A stretch of DNA of 64,000 nucleotides from Apus apus (Eukaryota > Chordata > Aves > Apodiformes > Apodidae), in assembly GCF_020740795.1 (NCBI RefSeq), contig NC_067282.1, positions 168,856,274-168,920,273 on the forward strand, read 5' to 3'. Positions 35,701 to 50,700 of the stretch are shown here, piece by piece (position 1 is the stretch's first letter; each line of letters begins with the position of its first letter). Under the pieces are notes generated by a model that worked only from the letters and a program-made list of their open reading frames with translations, was not told the origin of the DNA and made no database searches. The position numbers were made by a program, and so were the translations under genes.

Positions 35701-38700
35701 TTGAACACTACCTATCAGAAAAAAAATAATCAGAAAATTACTTGTAATAAATTAACAAAAAATAAGCACACACACACAACATATACTCACCTTATCCCTA
35801 ATGTGAATGTTAGTTAAGTATTCAGATGGAACATGGAAGTCTAAAAAAGAATCGGAATTGATGCAACTATTAAGACATGTAAATGAATATAATTTGAAAA
35901 CATTAATATTGAATTAATTGGTTATTTCTTTCTTACCTATGTCTTGAGGTCGACAAGGTGATGATGCCCACGGTGATGCAAATTTGGGATAAAGATTTCT
36001 GAAGAAAGGAAAAGCAGAAATCAAAATTAAACACAAAAAACAAACCAAGCAAACACAAAATCCCCACAACCAATCTCAAACCTAAAAATCATACCACACA
36101 ACCAAAATCACTACCTGGGGTGAGAAGGAAAGAGAGTAGGAAATTTCCAGCCCATTTTCCTAAAATAGTTACATTTGTTTGTTTTCTCTGTAAGATGTGG
36201 AGTAAAATTGTGTTTAAAACTGCTATGGGAATCTACAGGACCAAGACTCATAGAATCAGAGAATCACAGAATGGTTTGGGTGGGAAGGGACCTTTAAGAT
36301 CATCTAGTTCCAAGCCCCCTGCAAAGGCAGAGACACCTCCCACTAGACCTGGTTGCTCAAAGCCCGATCGAGCCTGGCCTTGAACACTTCCAGGGATGGG
36401 GCATCAGCTAGCTCTCCGAACAACCTGTTCCAGTGTCTCACCAACCATGACAGCATTCTATTACCCATGATAACATACTGTTATGGCAAGTTTTGTAAAT
36501 GAAACTTCAGCACCCTGTCAAAGGTCTAATAATTACTATAAAAATATTGGAAACCTACCAAATGACTTGGACATAAGCAGCTCTCAGCTGAGCTATATGG
36601 GCCAAAAACTACACTGATCAAGTGGTGTCAATCTTACATGTTAGCATGCTTTAGAGCCTGAAGGAAGATTTCAGTGGCAAAAAAAAAAATATAGATTTTG
36701 AAAATAATTAAACCTTTCCCTCTACTGAAAGCACGGACAGGCATAGCTCCAAGAAGAGGGGCCTCATGCATGCTCTAGATGTCTGGTTTCCTAGGGCAAA
36801 GAATCCAGGATTCTACAGACTGAGACAGAACCTCTGTATGCAATAAAATCTGAGAATTTGTGCACTCTGTTGCCTCTATGATACAAATAAAAATCTCCTA
36901 TTTTAACATTTTTTAAGGAGGTATTGGGCAGTCTACAGCCTATTTGATGAATATTTCAGAAAGCTTCAGAACATGAGCAAACAGCTACACAATCTCTAAA
37001 GAATTAATTGAAATAATGCCCTTTTTTCCCATTTTTGTTTATGTCGAATTTTAACTTATTCTAAAGGAATTAGAAGTATATATCTTCACAAAGAAATACA
37101 GGTCTGTCCAGGCAATGCATAATCATTCTTTCAGCAACCAAAATAAATCTTAACCTGCCTGCACAGAAAATGTATACAAAAGCAGGAGTTATAATGGCTA
37201 ATTCAAACCATTACAGATATATAGAGAATTGTACAATTTTGTTTCTAAAAGCACTTTTATTGTGCTAAGTGTTTAAGTCAGACAGGTATTTCTATCATCA
37301 GAAGTATCTCAGAAGGCAGAAAATTGTGGCTTTCCACACATGAAATGCTTTTAGCTTTCCAAGTGACAATTCATAAAGCAAAGGATATTTCTGTATCAGG
37401 CAAGATGGCAGGCCAGACTCTGAAAACTGCGCAGGCTGTTTGTAAAGCTTTTCTGTAATATAAAATAAAACCAGCTTTTTGATACAGAACTGGAAATTCT
37501 ATGTGGGTATGCTGATTGGTCTTTGTCTATATATTATGTGCAAACCTTAAAATGCATATACTAGCCCATCAATAAGGCTAACACTGTGTGTATCTCTGTT
37601 GAAAAAAAAAATAATTATGGGAGTTTCTCAGCTAAAATTCAGAGTACCAGAAACTGTATTTCCCTCACAATTAGTGCCACCTACAAGGTAAGTGTTTTTG
37701 TCCAAACTGATCTACGTTGCTTCTGCAACTACTGGAGGAAAAGAGGCACCCTGGGCTGGTGATTCAGCTCAACTATCTTAAGCACTTATCTTACCATTAG
37801 TGGAGTTGCTAACTGCTTTACTCTCCACTGCCTCTATAGGAAGCCTAGGTGACTGAAGTTAGGTAAACTGAATTACTAGAAGCTAAGTAAAGAACTACAT
37901 TTTAATTTAAATTTCTCTTTGGTGCAGAATAACACTGCAGATGGGATGTTTACTATTCACTAACATTAATCAAATTTACTGCTCATATTGCTGAGAGTTA
38001 AGTGTAGATATTTTCAAAGAATATTATCTGAAAAATAATGTGTACAGGTTATTTATTAACAATGCACTGTCAATCCCTTCAAGAAAGTCCTAAAGTAGTT
38101 ATGAGAATAAGCAAAGCCACTAGATTTATTGAAAGCTTGCATAACAAGATCTCAGTATGCCTTAAAGCACAATTCTCCTGTTTATGAAAATTTTATTTTA
38201 CTGTAATTACATTTTCAAATTTTATCGGACAAAATACCTTGTGGGTTTGACAGTCATGTGAGCTAAGTGAGCCTATTACGGGTGACAGCGTAATAAAACC
38301 AAAACTGAAGATAGTACTAAAAACCAGAAACTTACTCAGGAGAGTTGAGATTGAGACCTAGTGTTGTTAAATCACTTCCTAATGCAAGATGTACCATTCC
38401 TGGATCTGTCTCTGCTGCCCTGATGAATGTTAACAAGCCAATCATTCCAAACTGGTCCGTCACCATCCCTTGAGGAATGTTGGTAACCCGACCTGGGGAA
38501 GAAGAATAAATTAATTTTCTCCTTTCAAGAAGTGCAGGAATCAACAAGGTGATCTAAATGATTGTCAAAACTTCTAAAGAAGAAAAAGTGGAATGACACA
38601 TACCATCAGGTAACACCTGGATCCCTTTTTTCTGCTGGTTGTTGTTTTGCGTAGTTGAACTTTTATCTCCAGGAAATTTGGGCCCATCTGTGCTGGATGA

Positions 38701-41700
38701 TGTTTTGCCTGATGTACTCAAATTCTATTAAAAGTAATTTTCAGAGTTGGTATGATGGAAACAAACCAAAATGGAAGAACTTGTTGATCTTATCTTTCAG
38801 TCAAGCACAGTAAACCAGTACATCAAGTCACTCTAATAAATTAGGCACTAAATGGAACAAAGCTGAAGGTCTTGAGTTCTGTTGACAAACCTTATGTAGT
38901 ATTTACCACTTCCTAAAGAACACCTGTCAAACAATAATGGCTATTAATGAGCCTGAAGCTTGCAGTTTAAAAGCATAAGAAAATATTTTATATCCGAGTT
39001 TGAATATACAATGACTACCCCAAACGCCTGTGTCTTGGAGGTATTTTGGACTCATGACATCATGTATTTTTCCCATACAATCTTGCTCCTGCAGAACGCT
39101 CCACAACGTAGCAACTCAAGCCAACTTCAGGCGTAAGTAACACACAGTTGGCACATTTGCAACTATCAGGAAAGAGGGTAAACATTATGTCTGGCAAGAA
39201 AACAGACTTGGCTCCAGGAGCCCATGTACTGACAAAAGATATCTCCCAGAAATATTATTTACTCTATTATTTTTTAAAACAAGTCTGTATTAACACAATG
39301 TAACCACATTTACTCCTTCGTTCCTTCTTGTATTCAGTGCTTACTACATCAGAACATGTTCCACACGATAGACCTGACCACAACATCTGGGGGCTAGGCT
39401 ACCTCCCATCCCTTTTTGAACAGTTTCATTTTCACATGAATTGTAGTCACACCAACTACCTACTCACCAGTATTTATGCCACCTTGATCAACATATTTTT
39501 TCAATTGTAAGTAATAAAACAATTAGAAACTAGAACATTTTGTCAAAATACTGTAGCAACTGTTCTCTGCCATCCAAATTTTATTCACCTCTCATTTCTA
39601 ATATAAAAGCAATTTTTATTACAAATCTTTCTGAGTAAACAACAAAAAACTCATCATCGTATGATCTAAGCTATATACCTAATGCATGATAAGCACAACA
39701 ATAACTAAGATTCAGAGTATCCCTCTAGTCTACAACTTACCTATGAATGCAATTATCTCTATTAAAAGAGTACATTTCCCCAACAAGAATTTTACTTTCA
39801 AGTGATATTGTACCACCTAACTCTTAAATCATTCGACAGCCTTCAAGAAAGATTTTACAATGTGTAAATTACTGCTAATGATGAGAGGTACCAAGAGAGA
39901 AAAATGAGCTGGAATTGGTAGAAACTATGAATTGCAAAGCTTGGAAAATATATAGCAATGCTCAAAAATAAATTTTGAGGTGTTCTTGCAAGTTGCTCCC
40001 TGGCCCCTCCCCAAAATATAAAAGGATACACAGAAGTCATAAAATTGAAAAAGCAAGGTCACAGTGACTGCTGGGACCAAAAATTCCATTTACATGGACA
40101 TAAATGAAATGTCACTTATGCAAATGTTTAAAATCTTACACTACAAATATAGCCACTGTCAATTTTAATATATAATCAAACGAAGTATGATCACTTGAAA
40201 TAAAAGAAGAGTTGAGGTTTACTTACAGATTTATTGTCATCGTTACTCGATGTTGGGTCTTTGTAGCTGGAGCCTGGTAATGCTGGAAAGTCTTCATTGT
40301 GTATTGAAAAGTCCTGGGACTGCTCACTCGCTGGTTTTGTTACCATTCCAACTATCATAAAAATGAAAGCAGGAATAACATTAAATGACTGCTAAGTAAA
40401 GAATTTGCTGCTGTTGATCTTGCTTACTGTGCATTTTCATTATGTGCAAGCTGTACAGCAGAAACAATTTTCAGAAGAACAGGTAAACGGAAACAAAGCA
40501 TATTCATTTGAAACATCCACACTCATTCAACTGAAGCCTCTTATTTAAGTGTGAGCTGAGAAACACTCTGGGTTAAAGTCATAGATACATCCACTGCTTT
40601 AAGAATGAAGCCCAGTACTTTTACCAGGAACAGCACCTGTTTTGCACATCTAGATAATCAAATAATCTTTACAGGCATTATTAAAGCGGTATTTAAGGAA
40701 ATCCACTGATGAAGGAAGGATGTACTGCTATTAAGATTATAATACATTTTTCCTCCATCCTCTAATTGCATGAAGAATTTCTAAGCATAATCTCTTTAGA
40801 ATCCCGTATTCATACAGGATGCCCAGCTAACTTGCAACGGTGCATATCACCAATGAAGTACTTGCCTGTGACATAAGAACGACTCCTACTTTCAGTATGA
40901 AAACTGAAAGCATTTAGCCTGCAACTCTCAGTGCTCTGACCCTAATTTAAAAAAAGTAGGCCAGTCACATTGGAACATGGATTCTGACTACTGAAAAGCA
41001 ACATTCCTTTTTTTTTTTTTTTAATGCCAGTTAAAAAAAAACCACCAAAAAACCAAACAAACAAAAACCCAAACAACCAAAGAAAAGCCCCCACACCACC
41101 CACCCAAGGGCAAATATTCTTTGCTGAGAGACATGAGTAATACAGCAGTTTGCTTGCAAACAACACTGCACTAGAGGAAGAGAAGACAGAAGCAGTGTAA
41201 GGCCTACTTTTCAAATATTCTCAGTAGCTGTATAAGATCTAAAATAGTGCAGTACCTGAACATATATATGTATATGACTTTCTCTAGTATTCTTAAGTGA
41301 GAGTTCAAAGTTCCTTTATTTTAAGAAAAAAACCAGCCCAAGTTAATCTTGTTTCACCCTTTGCATCTAGAATTATTATTTCTTCTACTACATTAATAAA
41401 ACTGATAATGAATGAACTGTGAGTTGCATATTCTCATTCTATCTAAAAAGTAGTCTGAAGTCTAATTTTCCTGAATAAGCTAAGTATGAAGAGAGTGTCT
41501 GTGTTCACTTGCAAACCTTTTTTTCTTGATGTAACCAAAAGCACTCTTTACCTTTTGTTGCTGGAGGCAGTGTCCAGCGTATCTCATATCACTGTTTCTC
41601 AATAGTTTCTACCACCATACCCATCCCCCTGCGTTATATATTCAGATGCTCAAGGTAACCACAAGCTGTACTGTATTAGCTTTTCACTCTCCCTGTGTTT

Positions 41701-44700
41701 TAAGAGCACTTCAGTTCAACTCCTTTAGCTCTCTCACAGTTATCTTAAACAGAGGGCCCTGGTTACGCCCAAACCACAAGGCTACTTCTTTCCTGATAAT
41801 GCAGTATCTCTTTTTTCTCTACAATTAAAGTTGGATATATCTCTGAAAAACACTACTTTTTTCAAGTAAGAAAACACCGGGTTATTTTTAGTTGGAAATG
41901 TGACAAGTGTCACAAAAATAACTTTAGGTTATAATAGCAACTTTTCAGAGCAGCTGATGCAACATGCGTGACAAATCTACTAACGCAGGAACAAAAAATA
42001 AGTATTGTCCCTCATATTAAGCTTACCTGATTTTTTTCTAGACCCAAATAATAAGATTTGTTTACACCTTAAAGTTTTTCCTTTTATTATTTTTTAAGCT
42101 GTTCAGCAAGAATTATGTAAGACACAGACTTGGAATCTGACTGGTAACAGTTGATGCTTACAGGTTATTTTTTGAAATCTGATGTTCATCGTTAAGAGTG
42201 AACAGTACTGAACAGTACTACAGCAAGTACTACCAATAAACAGTGAAAATATACAGTATGTTACAGCTGCTGACATTTTACACAATAACTTCTCTAGTAA
42301 TCAAGTATTATTTCTGAAATTTATGATTCAGACCTTGAGAGTTCTTGTGTACATGCAACTAGAAAACAACCTATTGCCTAAAAGCGTCAGTGAGCAACTT
42401 CAGAGAAAACAGGGACTGAAAAACCCCAACAACCACTATTGACAATTAAAATAAAACAGACAACTTCTAGTACTTTCATAAACCCTGACGGGAATCTCTA
42501 ATCATAGAGATACTGATTATTTATTTTTAAAAGTTAGATACAGGAGCTCAACTGCTCAGCATTTTTGAAAAGATTAATCAAACTAACACGTATTTTGTTT
42601 AAAGAACTTTCAAAACTGTAGTCTTACCATAGGGTGCCCTTCCAGCTAAAGGGTTTATTAATGGAGTTGGATTGCCACTTCCTTCCCTTCTGTTTCTGTC
42701 TGCTAGTGCTGGAAAATCTGATAGGTCCAGTCCTGTCACATTTTCACTTCCATCTACAATAAAAGCAGATATTTTAAATTACAGCAATTTTTTTTCCTCA
42801 AAAACTTCATTATGAGCAAGCTAAATTTGGGATATGATTTTTTTCTTCTAGTTGATCTTCTTATTCTTACTATAATTATTGCAAATAACTACAACCTCTG
42901 TGTTAAGAGACTAGCTCAAAGAGCATCAAGATGTTTGGGGTTTCTTTTTAAACAATAGCTAGTCAGCTGTATTTATTAACAAGGCCTACTCATTTTGAAT
43001 TAAAGACTGCACACATAGAATATAGGCAGACTATAAAAATTACAGTACTAGAATAGGTAGCCCATTTAAAGTTTAAGGAGCTAGCAGGAAGACACTGGAG
43101 AGAATATAATAAACCATATTAGCAGCAGCATTAAGGAGCTCTTTTGTCCTTAGGTAAAGCTGAACAAGCTGTAGAGCCCATGCAGTACAAGTTACACAGC
43201 AACATTCTTCAACTTGAAGCAGAAAATGCTGCACAGACAAGACCAGAGCTGCAACGAAGATGTCACAAGGTCATAGGGGATGCTTAAACCCTTCCACACT
43301 GAGCACTCTAAGATGTCACCAACACCTCCAGTTGCTTCCTATACACAACTACCTAAAAAAATGGCAGCATAGACAAAACTAAAGCATTTATGCACAAGGA
43401 TGTTTTTCCCACTCTAGTTCATTAAATTCAAGTGAAGAAGTAATTCCCAGAGAAAAATCACAGCTGAAATAACCAATCGAAAGGATCACATTCTAAACCA
43501 GCTGTTAAGGAGCTTGAGACTTCAAAAAATGCTTTCCTGCTGTTTTTATCCTATATAGTGTTTTCATAGGAAATAGATAAATCTTTTCTTCTTTGTTCTC
43601 TTTTTCAATTCCATAAGGTATCTGCATTCTAGCTGAGTAGATGTAAGATATAGTCATGTGACGTAGAGTCAGTATTCTACAGAATATCTTCATTTTGTCT
43701 TAAAAACTAATAAAATCCACTGTTATGAAGTCATAACAGTTTCATAGCACCACTCTTGGAGCGGCATTTCTATGGAACAACTGAAAATTATAACTAAGTT
43801 GGACTCCAACAGAACAAATTATTTCCTATTAGACTTAAAAAAATAAAAAAGTATCTCTACTGTACTTTAAAATCCACATTAATTGGAGTAAACTCACCTG
43901 TTCCATTAAAAATGTTACTTGATAAGGAGTTATTCATTCCAAATGCCTGATTTCTGTTCATTCCAAATCCAGACATACTGTGAAAAAAATCCAGGAAGTC
44001 AGACAAAGGGGTATACACACTTGGTAATTTCCAATGGAAGGCATTAAGGGGAAAAAACCCTAAGATTAATTATTTCAAGCTTAAGCAACCCACGTTACCC
44101 TAAACTCAGTTTTTAATTATTTTCCTTTATACTTCTGAAAACTCTGAGCAGCAGCACTGCTCAATTGAGACAACTGGAATGATTTCAAAATAACATTTTT
44201 TTTTTTAATAGCTACTGGGTCTTATGACATCTGTCAACAGATAACGACAAACATGATCGTTACTGAATAACTTCATATAGAAAAATGAAGCAGCAGCAAA
44301 TGCAGTGGCAAAAAGACTGCAATCCATTCATTTGTAGATGGAAAGCTGGCTCATGGAAGTGATAAGGTTTGTCAAGACTCAGTTATAAGCTGAACAGCTA
44401 TGGTGAGCATTCACAACCATGTGCATATAGCACTATTAAGGGCATAGGGATGGTCTCTGCTACACAAGGACATCAACTAAAGTTTCTTATAGTCAGGCAA
44501 AAATATTTCCAAATATCTAAGTGTCATATAGGTCTACTGTGGTTGGAAAGACACCCTCACAAATGATGCACTTCATTCTGTGTGAGCTGGAGATACTGAG
44601 ATGCCCAAAGGCAGGCCCCAGCTGAATAAAATTCTGAATTTCTGCCCTGTGGGAAATCACAACATTGATTTTTCCCCTTTAACAAGATGGAAGTTGATGT

Positions 44701-47700
44701 TTTAGAAGTTTCTGTAAATAAAAATGTCATTTTCCTTGTGGAATTTTTACCTACACGATCTTTTTCCACAGATACAAATCTGAAGCATTTCATTCCAATT
44801 TGACATAGCCCTAAAAGCTTCATTTTGGACTGAGACATCAGGAAAGGGAACAGTTAGCCAAGACTGGTCCTGTCTTGCTTTGCTTCCCCAAGGTGGTGTA
44901 TTTGAAAGACATCCAGATCTTTGACACGTCACGCATCTGAAGAAACACATTCCCGGTATCATCTGTGAATTCTAGACCTGGTGAGAGCACCAACAGGAGA
45001 CAGCTCGGTCTTGAGGGCATATAATCTAGCCTAATGACAAACAGCATTTCTCATGCAAGGGTTTGTTTTTTTAATTTGCTTTAAAAGTAATTAGAAGCAA
45101 CCATGTTAAGAATTTCAGGGATAAGAAAGGGATTAGGCCACAAATGCATACTTCTCTACAATTATTTGTAACCCGTCTTACCCATGTAACCAAGAAAGGG
45201 AAAATTTAGTCTTTTTTCTGTTAAAAAACCTAAAAACTTTCCTTGCTCCATCTAAGGCAACCGTTCAGATAACACTTCTTAGAAGTCACATATTCATGCA
45301 CCTGTCAAGGAAACACCATAATTTCTTTTTTTCCCCAAGTATAATTTCAAACTTTGGTTAAGTACATCAACTGGATATGTACTATGACTACTACTACACT
45401 TCTGTAGGCTAACAAACTGTGGAATAAGAACTTGTCATTGTTCCTGTGATACTTCCTTCTTTTAAAAATTGTAGCTTCTTAAAAAGGAGTTATACAGTGC
45501 AAACAGTGAAAGATGAGAATTTTAATTAAAATGCTCCTACAGACAGGAATTTCAATATCTACCCTACAGCTGAACACTATTTAAACAAGCACTGGCTATA
45601 CATCTATCAGTCTCCAAAATCACTGTTCTCTGCATGCACAGTTTTAAACTAGATTAATATTTCAACCTTTTGTTATTCTCAAGTAAAAAAAAAAACAACA
45701 TTAAAACATAAAACAATCTTTTAAAATTATCATCTCTTTTACTTGCTGCTATACATTACAAGAGAGAAAAGACAAATGCTATGTTATCAGAGGCAAGATA
45801 CCAAGTCTTCTCACGCTCCAAGAACAAACTGCTACTACCAGATCTCTACTGCTGTTATCAACAAAAGCATTAACATGTCTATCCTATAGCGTGAAACTGA
45901 AGGAATTAAACAGTGTGATCAAGTTTCAGTTAACATTAGTCTTCACCTTCCTTTATCCATTTTGGGAAACACTAGATTGGGTTAGACATGGCACCTGACT
46001 GCTATGAGCTTGCTCGTGTCTCGGTGTAAGAGTCAGTCCCCGAAGGAAGGGCTTGAAGGGAGAAAAAGGATGCAACTGGGAGCAGAGAGATTGGGAGGTT
46101 GTGGAATGGAGCCTGGAAAGCAGTCAGCTGTGCCAAGCTGAGACTACACACATTAAATAGAACTAACACACTTTTTACTACAAGTTTATCAGTATACATT
46201 ACACATAAACACAGTTAAAGCCTAATGATTTATGATGTTAGAATCTTGCCCCAGAGTTAGAAAAAGGGCAGAAGTGATTGAGAAGCCTTCAGCATCCAAA
46301 TAAGCAGCAAATCCTACATGAATTGCAAACCATTATTCTCTACATTATTCCAGAATTTAAAGATGTAAAATACTAGGTCACTACTGTATCTGAATCAGTT
46401 TACTATTCTTCTAGAATAACTACTGTGATTTTAAATCTTGCTTTACTTCTTCCCAAACTCACAGATGAACAGTGTTAAAAAGGAAGCATATACCCAAAAA
46501 GCAAGTTATGTTTCAAAAACAAACTTGGGAACATATGAGAGAAATCACTTTTTAAAGAAGCTGTAGAAATTCAGTAGTCAGAAACAGAATTTAGCTTAAA
46601 GGCCTCAAAAAGCTTGAGTGAACATTAAAAGCAGCTTCAAAGTTTATTGCCAGGAGATGAGAACACACGAAGCAGCTTTCAAGCTTTACTCTAATGGATT
46701 AAAGTTAGATTTCCAGAGCAGCATTTAAGCACATCCATGGCTGTACAGAGATGGTCTGACTAAACAGCCTTACCTGTTCACAGTAAAAGGTTGTCGAGAG
46801 GGTTGCTGCTTTGGCATACATATTATGCTTGGAGAGCTTCTGTTTGGGCTGCCTAACCCTGAACTGCTCATGCTGTTTGTCCTGCTGGGAATTCCAATGC
46901 CCTGACCAACCTGGGAGTGGTTCATCATATTCCTAGGATTCATAGGCAATATCCCCCTGAAAGAGAAAAACCATCCACAGAGATGAATCTGTGCAATAGT
47001 ATTTGGTTACTCATTTAGATTACTAATGTAGAATGACTCTGAGCTGTCGCAACTTCATTTGTGCTTAGCGTCAACACAGCATATTTGGATTACTCTCTAT
47101 AATTAATGCAGTTTTGGATTTCTTCAGAAATACCAGCTGACCCATTACATACTAATCAAGTCCTTGGTCAGGTTTAGATACATATTTAAGTATTATGTGT
47201 CTGAAAAGGTGTTACAGCTCTTTTTTTATCAAGCACTTCAGACCAACAACCTTAAATTTTCTCATATGGTATATGACATCCATACCAAAATTTAAACTGT
47301 ACATTTACCAGAACAATCAAAAAATGGCCTCTTACATTCTGAAGCAGAATTTGCCAGCAATTTGTCCTTTACATACAAAAATCAAATACTGCCTTACAAT
47401 TATGTCCTATCTTACTATTTTACAGTATTATTTTCCTAACACAGGCAGTGGTCAACAGAAACTAGTTTTCTTCTTTTTTTAATTAACCAGATGGTAAAGT
47501 AGTCGAGGCAAAATATGCAGAACACTTAACAAGTGCTCTGCAGAAAGACACAATTGCAGAAATATTGGCTATCAATAAATACCTGCTCGGAGATGGAGGC
47601 GTGTGAAGTGACATTGTTGGTACCCCTGTTGTTGGCGTTACGTGGCTCGGTAACTGAGTGCCTTGTGATAAGCTGCGATTTAACTGAGGGGTATTGTTGC

Positions 47701-50700
47701 TCATTCCCCTCATTGGAAGGCCTAGTGCACCTATTGAAAAAAACATTCAGAGGGGTGGAGATATAGAGCAATCAGGAACAGTCTTCTCCATCAGGTGTAG
47801 ATGGAAACAATCTATGCTGACAACCCACAAAAAAGTGTAAAGGCTGAAGGAAAGTGCAGTGTAAAAACTAAGTCCTTGTTCGCATCATAGAAGCCCAATT
47901 ATCTCAGGTTTAGCCCCATTTCTGTTAAACTTTAAAAAGGCTCTTACAGGAATTTATGTATTTGAGTCACTAATGAAATTTTGTTTCCTTTGAGATACAC
48001 ACTATAGAGGAAGCCTTTAGTTTTGAATTTTTGACAACATGGAAACCTACAAATTAACGAAAAAAGGCAGCAATTTGAGATAATTAGTAACTGCACTCAA
48101 GAAATACATTTAACTACATTTTAATAAACTGGTACATATTTGGCCAGTATTTAGAACACTGATCCGTCTTGTTAAAAACTAAGCAAATATTTAATAAAAA
48201 TATAAAATAATTACTCTTTAGTTAACAGTAATACTGCTTTCAGGACAACAAAAGCAACTTTTTAGGCCTGTTCTCTGAGTTTGTTGCCTCCTGTTGATAA
48301 GAGAAGTGTCAATGATCAAGTCAAGCTCAGTCTTTTGAGAAAAGAAAGGAAGCAGAATTTTAACTGCACTCTATTACCATCTAAAAATATACAGAAGATT
48401 TTTACAATTGTGATCAAAAGTATTTTCTACACAAACAATTGGGTGTGACAGAATGAAGTAAGCACTTCAGTGAGGTAAAAAAATAATTCATTTTAACTCC
48501 AAACAGCAAAAGATAATCAGTTGCTGCCATGTCTCAAAATGTAAAAAAACATAAATATGTATGAAGTTGCTAATCATTCTCACAATGTTTTTCTGTCTTT
48601 ATGAAGTTTTGGAATGATGTGCAAAGACAGGAAAATGTCATTTAATGCAACATATCACCAGAAACAAACTTTGTGTGTAAAATGTGATAGTTCTAAGCAA
48701 TGGTCCCTATTGCTTTGGCATAAGGTGGCTGAGGTAGATACATAGAACTCAAAACCTTATCTTGCAGACCAAACAAAAGAAAAATTATGGTGAATCAGCA
48801 CTCTCCCATGGCAGATCAAACCTGCAGAAGAGCTGAATATGGCAGTGTAAAACGTAATTAAGTACTAAGGATGCACAGAACAGACATAGCATACGCTCAG
48901 GTTATTATAATGGACAAGGTTGAAGAAGCCTCCCAGTTGTTTAGGTCTCACACTTCAGGAACTGCTGTCTGTCCATGTCCTACCCTGAATTTGCTATCCA
49001 AGAAGTCTGCAATAATACTCAAAATTTATTCAGATTAAGAGGTAGTGTGACTTGGTATAATAAGCCTCTTAAGACTTCATTAAATGCTGATTATATCAAG
49101 GTGTTAACTGTAAATATTTTGGCAATTTGCTGTATCAGAATAATTTCACTCAGCATAAATATATATTATAAATAACAATTCACTCTGATTAAAAAATTAT
49201 GTGAAAATTTAAAAATAAAATGGTAAAGAAAAAAAGTAATATACTTCCAAACTAGATACAGGATACTGAAAAACAGGATTACAATACTCAGGTTAATTTT
49301 GTGCAAGCATTTGTTTCAGCAAAGCAAGTTTTACACTGATGGTTATTTCTTATTGTTGGCTTTCTCTAAACTAGAGTTTTTGATGAATAGGGCTTTTACA
49401 AGTAAAGTAGAACCATATTCCTGTGGCTGACAAATATGGCAGTTGAAATATTCATCATAAGAAAACAATTATTTTTTTTTTTAAATGTTCCCTTTTTCCA
49501 ATTTTTTTTAACTGAGAAAAGGAGATCTGCATAGGCTATATGGGAGGCTGATCAATGAAGTAGCCAATTTCCTGCCTAACAGTTACTTTACCTTAACTCT
49601 TTAACATGACCTCTTGCTAAATGACTGACAGCATCAACCTAAAATTGCGCAGGCATTTTATCAGTTTTGTTTTCCCTAACTGAATTTTAATTGTAAGCAT
49701 TGACTTCAACACAGTTTCTCACCCCTCTTCCTTAATATTTGGTAGAAACTGAACCCAAATAATATTTACTTTCTAGTTTTCAGCCATGCATGTCTCCATG
49801 TGAGAGAGATTATGTCCTAGACACCACAACCAACTGAATGAACAAAGTGGATGAAAAAAGTTAATTCTAAAAATAAACAACAAATAACTCTGACAAACAG
49901 AATTAATAAACCCCTTCAATATCTTTAAACAATTAAGTCTGAAAGCTTCAACAGTGTCAGATTCAGGACACAAAAAGCCAAGAGCTAAACATGACTCTCA
50001 AAAAGAAAAAAGAAAAAAAAAGGTCATGCATCTAGCAGACAAAGCCCCACACTCTCTAAGGTACTCTGAAGACACCACTTTTTGGAATCTGAGTCAGATG
50101 CACTTGGCAAGAAAGTTGCAAACATTCAGCAGTACACAGTGATAAAAGAGAGATGTTCACAAACTCATTTTACTTGAGTAACTGTATTTAACTCAGATAT
50201 TCTGCCTCGATTTTGGGATGCATCCCTCACCTACAAGGAGTTTGGGTGCTCAGCACTGGCCCTTAAGCAAGGCGACTAGCAGAACACACTGTGGCTGTTG
50301 CTCTAGAGTTATTCTATTGCATCAGAATACACAAAATCTGCAAGGTATAGTGGTACAGAAGGCAATCATCTTACTGGCATACTTCTTTGCCAAATATAAA
50401 TTGCCAAGCCTGTACACAAGATTTATTTTGCTCCTGTAGAGCGTGAAATATCAGTTATAACTGAAATGTATAATTTCCCTTTACTCCTTACATATTTTTC
50501 TGAACTAGGCTCACTCTGGCTCAGCTCACTTTCCTTAGTTTTTCATTTGGAGAGTAAGTTAAATCACAGACATTCTTTATAGGATTATATTTGGATATTT
50601 AGCAACTATACAGTGTCAATATATGGCACTGCATACTGAACACTGCAAAAATGCATACTAAGCAAAGCAAAAGTGTGTCTTAAATATCACACAAATGAGG

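Noticed and set aside
36120-36383. An 87-codon plus-strand frame
   Set aside because: Its second half translates the antisense of the CR1 fragment, so it is not a gene.
47533-47766. A plus-strand frame over a CNOT2 exon
   Set aside because: It is the antisense shadow of the exon encoding residues 81-128.
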